Below are positions 1 to 5,653 of a DNA stretch of 7,342 bases, one piece after another. A program made the position numbers and the translations under genes. Source of the stretch: Nitrospinaceae bacterium (GTDB taxonomy: Bacteria; Nitrospinota; Nitrospinia; Nitrospinales; VA-1); assembly GCA_029261675.1 (NCBI GenBank), contig JAJDBA010000102.1, forward strand, positions 1 to 7,342, written 5' to 3'. Every line of letters begins with the position of its first letter. Position 1 is the stretch's first letter. The notes beneath the pieces are model-generated. The model did no database searches. It was not told where the DNA came from and was given only the letters and a program-made list of their open reading frames with translations.

Positions 1-645
1 TTTTCTGGAAAACTGTTGTGGGGCTCAATATCGAACCTGTTCAATATTATTTTGATGGTCGCCAACCTGGTGATTATTCCGGTGGTGATGTTTTATTTGC
101 TTAGAGATTTTGATTCTATAAATGAAAAGCTTTTGGCTCTGGTGCCTCCCCGGTTCCAGGTAAAAACCAAGGAAACGGTTATGGAGATCGACCAAGTCCT
201 GTCTAGTTTTGTGCGCGGACAGTTGATGGTGGTGGGATTGATGGGCGTTATGTATGCCATCGGTCTTTTTCTGTGCGACACGCCTATGAGTCTTTCATTA
301 GGCCTCATGGCTGGCTTGGTTAATCTGGTTCCCTATCTTGGATTGGTCTTGGGTTTTGCCCCGGCAGCACTCTTAACTTTTATGCATACTCAGGAATGGA
401 TGCCTGTGCTCGGTGTTGCTGGCGTTTTTGCGTTTGTTCAGGCGATGGAAGGAATGGTTATTACCCCACGTGTGGTTGGTGAAAACATCGGTCTGCATCC
501 GGTTGCGGTGATCTTCGCTGTTCTTCTTGGTGGCGAACTGTTTGGCCTTGTTGGTATGATCCTCGGTGTTCCTGGTGTGGCGGTTCTGAATGTTCTAGCT
601 TCGCGTGGCCTTTTGCAATACAAGAAATCCCCCTTCTACAGCTAA
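1..645 (+). CDS. AI-2E/PerM-family transporter, C-terminal part (5' end outside window)
   Basis: This is the last 214 codons of a polytopic inner-membrane protein. The reading frame is open from base 1, so the true start lies to the left; the TTG at 16 is just an internal Leu codon. The sequence shows a hydrophobic segment with a short basic/acidic stretch (VMFYLLRDFD), then an amphipathic linker (EIDQVLSSFVRGQ), then four or five membrane helices. It includes the family-typical GLVNLVPYLG segment and a late ITPRVVGENIGLHPVAVIFA stretch, the usual C-terminal signature of the AI-2E transporter family (PF01594, formerly UPF0118). Members are associated with AI-2 export, Na+/H+ antiport or unknown substrates, so the substrate cannot be assigned. 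It is separated from pstS by 152 nt and is probably a different transcription unit. Confidence 0.9.
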   Translation, partial: FSGKLLWGSISNLFNIILMVANLVIIPVVMFYLLRDFDSINEKLLALVPPRFQVKTKETVMEIDQVLSSFVRGQLMVVGLMGVMYAIGLFLCDTPMSLSLGLMAGLVNLVPYLGLVLGFAPAALLTFMHTQEWMPVLGVAGVFAFVQAMEGMVITPRVVGENIGLHPVAVIFAVLLGGELFGLVGMILGVPGVAVLNVLASRGLLQYKKSPFYS

Positions 646-797
646 AAACACTCCGTTATTTTGTAAGGTTAGAGTTCCTTGCTCGACTTACTTAATGAGA
701 GATTTTTTGCGTGTTTTTATATATAGTTATATATATATTCAGATATGTGTGTATTTGGCTGTGTTGTTTTTAGTCTTTTCCTGGGAGAATAAATTTA
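646..797 (+). promoter_or_regulatory. AT-rich intergenic region, putative pst operon promoter
   Basis: This 152-nt gap is the only sizeable non-coding stretch before the Pst operon. A weak sigma70-like pair can be drawn: TTGCGT at 707-712 and TATATA at 730-735 with a 17-nt spacer. It lies in an alternating TA tract, so the -10 assignment is ambiguous. I see no convincing two-unit PhoB box. A GGGAG at 783-787 is a plausible ribosome binding site for the ATG at 798, with a 10-nt spacing. The element is inferred from position and base composition only. Confidence 0.35.
718..738. repeat. alternating TA inverted repeat
   Basis: TATATATA at 718-725 is followed by GT and then a longer TA run at 728-738, so the segment can fold back on itself as a roughly 7-bp stem with a tetraloop, or melt easily. 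It lies 60-80 nt upstream of pstS. It could be part of the promoter (a melting zone or AT-rich activating element) or simply low-complexity sequence. Confidence 0.5.
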
Positions 798-1658
798 ATG
801 TTTCGAGTGCTGTTGTTTTTTTTGGTGGCAATTGGGGTGATTCCCTTTTCTGTTAATGCAGATCATTCACCCAAAATTGAGATTGTTGGCTCGACAACGG
901 TATTACCCATTGCTTCTCGGGCGGCAGAGAGATTCGGAAAGCTGGAGAGATTCGAAAGGTTTAAGTCTTCACATCGTTTGCGGATTTTGGTTAATGCGGG
1001 AGGTTCCGGGGTTGGCATTCATTCTGTTGCCAAAGGGCGGTCTGATATAGGAATGGTTTCTCGGGAAATTTCTACATCTGAGAGAAAACGGTTCGAAGGT
1101 TCTCATCTCAAGGTGCATACAGTGGGTGTAGATGCGGTGGCCTGTGTGATCTCGTCAGAAATTTATGATGCAGGGGTTCATGATCTTACACGCCATGAAA
1201 TCCGCGATATCTATCTAGGTAAAATAAGAAACTGGGAAGAAGTGGGAGGCCCAGATCGAAATATCGTAGTGGTCGATAAAGAAAGGCACAGGGGTACCCG
1301 CCATGTTTTTATGAATTTTATTTTTGGTAATCCTACCGCAAAAACTCCTGGGACGATTTTGGTCACCGGGTCGAATAACGAAGAGCAAACAAAAATAGCG
1401 CAAAGCGATTCTGCCATCGGCATGCTTTCTTATGCCTGGATCAACGATGAAGTGAGAGCGATTGGGATTCGCGAGAATAAAAGCATTGTTAACCCTACTC
1501 GAGAAACCATTCGAAAAGGCGATTATCCCATTGTAAGGAATTTGAGTTTCATTACAGCGGGAGAACCCAGCGGGGAAGTTAAAGTGTTTCTGGAATATTT
1601 AAAAAGTCCGGAAGGTCAAAAGGTGGTTGAAGAAAGTGGCTACATTCCTTTCACATAA
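798..1658 (+). CDS. pstS: phosphate ABC transporter substrate-binding protein (PstS family)
   Basis: This 286-aa exported protein captures phosphate for the PstCAB permease. The ATG at 798 has a GGGAG ribosome site 10 nt upstream and starts a classical signal peptide: MFR, a hydrophobic core at residues 4-18, and likely cleavage after VNA at 21. No lipobox cysteine is present, so the mature protein should be soluble in the periplasm. Family motifs in order are GSTTVLP (31-37), GGSGVGI (68-74), SDIGMVSREIS (82-92), the IYLGKIRNWEEVGGP segment (138-152) and RGTRHVF (165-171), ending in SPEGQKVVEESGYIP. This is the PBP-like type close to TIGR02136. Two oddities stand out. The usual SGT of the ligand loop is RGT here (Arg165). 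An 18-bp tandem duplication near 927-962 encodes ERFGKLERFERF. Three permease/ATPase genes follow directly, supporting a phosphate role. A related oxyanion such as tungstate is much less likely given this operon. Confidence 0.93.
   Translation: MFRVLLFFLVAIGVIPFSVNADHSPKIEIVGSTTVLPIASRAAERFGKLERFERFKSSHRLRILVNAGGSGVGIHSVAKGRSDIGMVSREISTSERKRFEGSHLKVHTVGVDAVACVISSEIYDAGVHDLTRHEIRDIYLGKIRNWEEVGGPDRNIVVVDKERHRGTRHVFMNFIFGNPTAKTPGTILVTGSNNEEQTKIAQSDSAIGMLSYAWINDEVRAIGIRENKSIVNPTRETIRKGDYPIVRNLSFITAGEPSGEVKVFLEYLKSPEGQKVVEESGYIPFT
927..962 (+). repeat. 18-bp imperfect tandem duplication inside pstS
   Basis: The segment 927-944 is repeated at 945-962: the first ten bases, gagagattcg, are identical and about 14 of 18 positions match. 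In frame, it produces consecutive ERF-type triplets (residues 44-46 and 50-55) just after the first ligand-binding helix, lengthening the charged linker before the LVNAGGSGVG strand and loop. Confidence 0.7.
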
Positions 1659-1671
1659 CAAACCCAACTCT

Positions 1672-2535
1672 ATGAAAAACGAGTCGCATGGCATGAGGTG
1701 GATTTTTGCGGGTCTGAATTTGATTTTTTTATGTTGCGCAGGTGGTCTCTTCTTCCTTCTGATCTTTGAGTCTTATCCAATTTTTAAACTGCACGGATTT
1801 GACTTCTGGTTGGGGCAGGATTGGTGGGTGGGGGAAACTTATGGAGCATTACCCATGCTTTATGGTTCCACTCTGGTGACTGCTTTAGCCTGCTTTCTTG
1901 TTTTGCCGCTTGCATTAGCGGTTGCTATTTTCACATCTGAGTTTTTAACCTCAACACGCAGGCGATATATGAAGGCGGTTCTAGAACTTCTTGCCGGAGT
2001 TCCAGGAATTGTTTACGGACTTTTGGGTGTTTCCTTTCTTTCCCTTTGGATTAAAGATGTATTTGGATTGCTGGATGGTAATACTCTGGCAACGGCAAGT
2101 TGCCTGCTTGCGATAATGATTTTGCCAACAGTTTTGACTTTATCCGAAGATGCGATGCGCGCTGTTCCTGCGGAGTATCGTGATAATGCTTTAGCTTTGG
2201 GTTTGAGTAAATGGCAAACGGCAACTGCCGTGGTGGTGCCACAAGCGTTGCCCGGAATTATGGGTGCGGTTTTGCTTGGCATTGGTCGCGCGATGGGCGA
2301 AACCATTGCCGTGATGCTGGTTGTGGGCAGTCTTGATCGTATACCCGACCCTTGGTTTAATATTTTTGCTTCGGCACAAACGATTCCTTCAAAATTAGGT
2401 CGCGAAGCGGCAGAAGCTATTGGAGAAGAGACGCATTGGAGTGCTTTGATGGCATTGGGGTTAGCGCTGTTTACAATGGTGCTTTTGATTAACTTTATTG
2501 GAAACCGTTTTCTCAAGCGACGGAACTTTTCATGA
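1672..2535 (+). CDS. pstC: phosphate ABC transporter permease PstC
   Basis: This 287-aa inner-membrane permease forms half of the phosphate channel. Six hydrophobic segments are visible at about residues 10-34, 64-88, 103-126, 137-157, 194-219 and 257-277, the normal PstC topology. The cytoplasmic EAA-type coupling loop is EYRDNALALGLSKW...VVVPQ (168-191). It is followed by GRAMGET (205-211), whose Arg206 and Glu210 correspond to the conserved charged pair known to matter for phosphate movement in E. coli PstC. I chose the ATG at 1672, 13 nt after the pstS stop. No good ribosome site precedes it. An in-frame TTG at 1627 would overlap pstS by 32 nt and add an implausible hydrophilic tail, and an ATG at 1693 is also possible. 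The gene ends in an ATGA overlap with pstA, implying translational coupling. Confidence 0.93.
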   Translation: MKNESHGMRWIFAGLNLIFLCCAGGLFFLLIFESYPIFKLHGFDFWLGQDWWVGETYGALPMLYGSTLVTALACFLVLPLALAVAIFTSEFLTSTRRRYMKAVLELLAGVPGIVYGLLGVSFLSLWIKDVFGLLDGNTLATASCLLAIMILPTVLTLSEDAMRAVPAEYRDNALALGLSKWQTATAVVVPQALPGIMGAVLLGIGRAMGETIAVMLVVGSLDRIPDPWFNIFASAQTIPSKLGREAAEAIGEETHWSALMALGLALFTMVLLINFIGNRFLKRRNFS

Positions 2536-2542
2536 GCCCTGC
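2521..2542 (+). repeat. duplicated translation-initiation segment, copy 1 (pstA start)
   Basis: CGGAACT (2521-2527), a 4-nt spacer tttc, and ATGAGCCCTGC (2532-2542) match the segment at the pstB start, which lacks only the 4-nt spacer. It contains the pstC stop, the pstA start and a GGA ribosome-site-like element. Confidence 0.7.
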
Positions 2543-3380
2543 GATTTTCGAAAAAGGCATGGTCTTTTTTCTTTCGATCCTAACCTTATTGGTTTCTAGT
2601 CTACTCCTGATTATTCTTGCAACTGTGTTCGCTAAAGGGTTCCCAGCGTTGCATTCGAGTTTCTTAATTGAATCCTCTCAAGATTTTGGGCGCGCAGGCG
2701 GAATTTTTTATCAATTAGTGGGGACGATTATTTTAATGACAGGAGCTGTTCTAATTAGTTTGCCGGTGGCGTTGGGCTCTGTAATTTACCAGACACAATA
2801 TTTGAAATCAGCAACGGGCAAAGAGATATGTAGACAGTCTGCGCAGGTGTTAAACGCAACGCCAACAATACTATTTGGTCTCGTGGGATATTTATTTTTT
2901 GGCGTGTATCTGGAAACGGGAGTTTCCTGGGTGACAGGGGCTTTGATACTTGCTGTGATGATTTTACCTACCCTGCAAGTCAGCATTCGCGAAGCCATAG
3001 AGGCTTTACCAGATCAGTATCAAGATACAGGGATGGCTCTCGGCCTATCGCAATGGTCGCAAATTAAAACAATTATTATCCCTCAATGTTATTACGGCAT
3101 CATTACGGGGGTTTTTTTGGGGCTGGCGCGGGCGGCGGGAGAGACAGCAGCGATCATGTTTGCCGCTACTACTTTTTCCGGTATTCGTTTGCCAGAATCT
3201 TTTTCGGATCCGGTTCCAACTTTACAAACTCATATGCTGGTATTGACACAGGAAGCAGCCAATCCAGAAGCTCTTGCTCAAGCTTGGGGGGCAGGACTGG
3301 TTCTCTTATCGCTGGTGTTTTTTCTAACCGTGATGGCGTGGATATTAAGAAGCCGATTGAAGATGGAAGCGGAACTATGA
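2532..3380 (+). CDS. pstA: phosphate ABC transporter permease PstA
   Basis: This 282-aa membrane protein pairs with PstC to form the translocation pathway. Hydrophobic segments lie at about residues 10-34, 61-86, 109-126, 133-150, 186-212 and 252-272. The periplasmic loop after helix 1 is long and contains FGRAGGIFYQLVGTI, typical of PstA. The coupling loop is DQYQDTGMALGLSQW (161-175), and the GLARAAGETAAIMF segment (197-210) retains Arg200 and Glu204 of the conserved permease pair. The C-terminal half has the TLQTHMLVLTQEA stretch seen in PstA proteins. Its ATG overlaps the pstC stop (ATGA), and its own stop overlaps the pstB start in the same way. A GGA at 2522-2524, 7 nt before the start, could serve as ribosome site. 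The first five residues, MSPAI, are identical to those of PstB. Confidence 0.93.
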   Translation: MSPAIFEKGMVFFLSILTLLVSSLLLIILATVFAKGFPALHSSFLIESSQDFGRAGGIFYQLVGTIILMTGAVLISLPVALGSVIYQTQYLKSATGKEICRQSAQVLNATPTILFGLVGYLFFGVYLETGVSWVTGALILAVMILPTLQVSIREAIEALPDQYQDTGMALGLSQWSQIKTIIIPQCYYGIITGVFLGLARAAGETAAIMFAATTFSGIRLPESFSDPVPTLQTHMLVLTQEAANPEALAQAWGAGLVLLSLVFFLTVMAWILRSRLKMEAEL

Positions 3381-3387
3381 GCCCTGC
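3370..3387 (+). repeat. duplicated translation-initiation segment, copy 2 (pstB start)
   Basis: CGGAACT (3370-3376) followed directly by ATGAGCCCTGC (3377-3387) matches all 18 bases of the pstA start region apart from the missing 4-nt spacer. It places the pstA stop and pstB start in the same ATGA overlap. The GGA here is only 3 nt from the ATG, so coupling rather than fresh ribosome binding may dominate. Confidence 0.7.
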
Positions 3388-4042
3388 AATCCAAATTAAC
3401 AACCTTACGATTACTTATGGTTCGATAAAAGTAATTGATGACTTTAGTTGTGAAGTTAAGGAAAACTCGGTTACCGCTATCATTGGTCCGTCAGGGTGTG
3501 GAAAATCAACTTTACTTCGAAGTTTATGCCGGATGAACGACCGCATAGAAGGCTTTCATTTGGAGGGACTGGTTTTGGTAGAGGGGCAAAATATTTACCG
3601 TCCAGATGTAGATATTTATGAGTTGAGAAGAAGAGTAGGAATGATTTTTCAAAAGCCTTGTGTCTTCCCTAAAAGTATTTTTGAAAATGTTTTGTTTGGC
3701 GTAAAACATGGAATTGATAAAAAAGATTATGCGACTCTTGTAGAACGTGTCTTGACGGAAGTGAACCTCTGGGAAGAAGTAAAAGACCGGTTGAAGAGCT
3801 TAGCAACAACACTTTCGGTGGGACAGCAGCAACGTTTAGCCCTAGCTCGAACCCTTGCTGTGGGGCCAGAAATTTTATTGATGGATGAACCCACCTCTTC
3901 GTTGGACCCAGAATCTGCAGCGGCTATTGAGTCTCTCATCGAGTCGCTGAAAACCCGCCATACGATTCTTATTGTAACGCATCAGCACGAACAGGCCGAA
4001 AAGGTTTCTGATAATCTGATATTTTGCAATATAATCAGATAA
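3377..4042 (+). CDS. pstB: phosphate ABC transporter ATPase PstB, C-terminally short
   Basis: This 221-aa ATPase powers phosphate import from the cytoplasmic face. The start is the ATG overlapping the pstA stop; the frame is also open further upstream, but that is a shadow of pstA. Visible motifs are Walker A GPSGCGKST (37-45), Q-loop FQKPCVFPKSIFENVLFG (91-108, very close to the PstB consensus), signature LSVGQQQR (146-153), Walker B ILLMDEP (166-172), D-loop SSLD and H-loop THQ (201-203). All catalytic residues are present, but the usual third signature residue Gly is Val. The protein stops 9 residues after the VSD that follows the H-loop, whereas E. coli PstB (257 aa) has about 37 residues there. 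No frame downstream encodes the missing strand and terminal helix. It may be a functional short form or a recently damaged gene. Confidence 0.9.
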   Translation: MSPAIQINNLTITYGSIKVIDDFSCEVKENSVTAIIGPSGCGKSTLLRSLCRMNDRIEGFHLEGLVLVEGQNIYRPDVDIYELRRRVGMIFQKPCVFPKSIFENVLFGVKHGIDKKDYATLVERVLTEVNLWEEVKDRLKSLATTLSVGQQQRLALARTLAVGPEILLMDEPTSSLDPESAAAIESLIESLKTRHTILIVTHQHEQAEKVSDNLIFCNIIR

Positions 4043-4074
4043 AGCGTATTTCTAAAAAACCTTTGAGGTTGGGT

Positions 4075-5643
4075 TTGGCAAATAATAAGGCGAAAAAAAA
4101 GCAGGGTAGGGCAGGTGCTGCTCTTTCAACACTGGGTGAAAAACTGAAAACCAGTAACCCAGATATGGCTGAACATTTTGAAGCCATAAAGAGTATGGAA
4201 CTTTCTGTCCCTCGTCTGGTGCAGGTTATTGAAGACCTTTTACCTTACCCTTGGGAAGACCCGGAATTGTTTGAAGAGGGTATCAAATTGACCGCGCAAG
4301 GGTTTTATAACGAGGCTATTGCGGTATTTCGAGATGTCTTGCGTATGAGCCCCAATGCATATCCCGCATACCATTTGATGGGCCATGTCTACATGGCTTT
4401 GGGGAATCGTAAAGAAGAGATTGAAAACTACCGCAAAGCAGCACGTCTCAAACCCAACTATCCACAAATATATATTGACCTTGGAACTGCTTACTGGATG
4501 CAGGGCAAGGAAAAAAAATCTTATGCAGCGTTTAAAAAAATTGTTCCGATGGCATCAGATTTTTCTGTTGCAGATTACTGGCTAACTTTTATTTTTGATC
4601 GATTGGGGCGCAATCGTGATGTTTATGAGATGAATGAAGAAAACCTAGAGGCCCCTCTTAAGGTTTATGCCAGTATAAGCGGTTTGATTGGGCAAGCATA
4701 TTTAGAGTTTGGTTGCCATGCGCCAGCCCGACAGGCATTTAAAAGAGCAGTGCGAGTCTGGCCGGAATTTGCCGATGGGCATTATCTACTGGGTGTATTG
4801 CATATTAAAAAATTGCGCAATCCGAAGCGCGCTGTGAAATATCTGGAAATGGCAGAACAGCTTTATATTCGTCAGAATGATTTTCAACGAGCCGCGCTGG
4901 TGCATCAGCTTTATCGTCCAAAGGATGAGGTTCAAGACAAAAACAAAGCTGCAGAGGAGTGGTTGAAGGAGGGATTGCGGTTGCAGAACCTGACCTGGTA
5001 TCAAGCTGCTGTCGACGCCTATCAAATGGCACGTGGATTCAAACCAGACTTTCTCGATGCATACTACAATATGGGTGTCGCTTATGGTTGTATGGAGGAA
5101 AACGGCATTGATGCTTTGCATAAAGCCGTTTGGGTTTTTAAAAAATCCATAGACCTGAATCCTGAATTTATTCATGCTTATACGGCTTTGGGTGCTTCTT
5201 ATATCAAACAAGGTGATACTAAAGAAGCCATTGAGGTGTTGAATCGCGCTGAGAAAGTTTGTCCTAAAGACTCTAATGTTTATTTTTATTTGGGAATTGC
5301 CAACCGCATAGACTCACAGTTTGAAGAAGCTGTAGCTTATTTGAAAAAGGCCGTGGCTTTGAAACCTGACTCGGTTCAAGTGCAGTTTTATCTGGGATTG
5401 TCTCTCCTTGACGCTAAGTTGTATGAGGATGCCTGCTCGGCTTTTCGTGATGTGATAAGAATAAAACCCGATTTTGCGGATGGGCATATGATGCTGGGCA
5501 ATTTGTATCGTGAAAATATTCCAGAACCCGATAAGGCTGTGTATCATCTAAAAAGAGCGGAGAAATTATTTATGAAACTGGAAGATTTTCAACGAGTCGG
5601 TTATATCCGTCAGCTTTTGTCTCGTTTTGCTACAACTTCATAA
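4075..5643 (+). CDS. cytoplasmic TPR-repeat protein with two repeated halves
   Basis: This is a protein of about 522 aa with no signal peptide, made almost entirely of helical tetratricopeptide repeats, so a protein-binding scaffold is the likely role; the partner is unknown. A basic N-terminus (NNKAKKKQGR, 3-12) leads into TPR-like units from about residue 63 to 505. Examples are AYPAYHLMGHVYMALGNRKE, HAYTALGASYIKQGDTKEAI and VYFYLGIANRIDSQFEEAV. The chain is an internal duplication: residues about 65-281 resemble about 296-517. I chose the TTG at 4075 because GAGG at 4065-4068 sits 6 nt upstream and the start clears the pstB stop by 32 nt. A TTG at 4024 (539 aa, overlapping pstB) and an ATG at 4165 are alternatives. 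It is likely co-transcribed with pst; any function in phosphate uptake is inference from position. Confidence 0.85.
   Translation: MANNKAKKKQGRAGAALSTLGEKLKTSNPDMAEHFEAIKSMELSVPRLVQVIEDLLPYPWEDPELFEEGIKLTAQGFYNEAIAVFRDVLRMSPNAYPAYHLMGHVYMALGNRKEEIENYRKAARLKPNYPQIYIDLGTAYWMQGKEKKSYAAFKKIVPMASDFSVADYWLTFIFDRLGRNRDVYEMNEENLEAPLKVYASISGLIGQAYLEFGCHAPARQAFKRAVRVWPEFADGHYLLGVLHIKKLRNPKRAVKYLEMAEQLYIRQNDFQRAALVHQLYRPKDEVQDKNKAAEEWLKEGLRLQNLTWYQAAVDAYQMARGFKPDFLDAYYNMGVAYGCMEENGIDALHKAVWVFKKSIDLNPEFIHAYTALGASYIKQGDTKEAIEVLNRAEKVCPKDSNVYFYLGIANRIDSQFEEAVAYLKKAVALKPDSVQVQFYLGLSLLDAKLYEDACSAFRDVIRIKPDFADGHMMLGNLYRENIPEPDKAVYHLKRAEKLFMKLEDFQRVGYIRQLLSRFATTS
4768..4917 (+). repeat. TPR terminal module, copy 1
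   Basis: This encodes residues 232-281, FADGHYLLG through QLYR, and closes the first half of the TPR protein. Aligned without gaps to copy 2, about 21 of 50 residues are identical, including FADGH, LG, AV, AE and DFQR. At DNA level the 13 bases gattttcaacgag are shared exactly. Confidence 0.75.
5473..5625 (+). repeat. TPR terminal module, copy 2
   Basis: This encodes residues 467-517, FADGHMMLG through QLLSR, at the end of the protein, matching copy 1 at an offset of 235 residues. It shows that the protein is a two-fold repeat rather than a run of unrelated TPR units. Confidence 0.75.
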
Positions 5644-5653
5644 TCCTATAAAT

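Noticed and set aside
666..706. Possible terminator after the AI-2E gene (AAGG/CCTT stem, later T6 run)
   Set aside because: The stem is only 4 bp with an 8-nt loop, and the T-run is about 20 nt downstream, so it does not form a credible intrinsic terminator.
746..767. TGTGT repeats resembling a PhoB box upstream of pstS
   Set aside because: The two TGTGT elements are 12 or 14 bases apart rather than the 11 expected for PhoB direct repeats, and they lack the CTGTCAT core.
605..856. 83-codon + strand ORF across the gap between the AI-2E gene and pstS
   Set aside because: It starts with GTG inside the AI-2E gene, overlaps the pstS start in another frame, and its translation is low-complexity (YSYIYIQICVYL) from the TA tract.
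2013..2516. 167-codon minus-strand ORF antisense to pstC
   Set aside because: It lies entirely within a confidently identified pstC, has no recognisable domain, and reflects codon bias of the sense strand.
3086..3376. Upstream extension of the pstB reading frame
   Set aside because: The translation is Gly/Ser/Tyr-rich shadow sequence within pstA; the ATP-binding domain begins right after the ATG at 3377.
4786..5211. 141-codon minus-strand ORF within the TPR gene
   Set aside because: It is antisense to a clear repeat protein and shows no domain or ribosome site.
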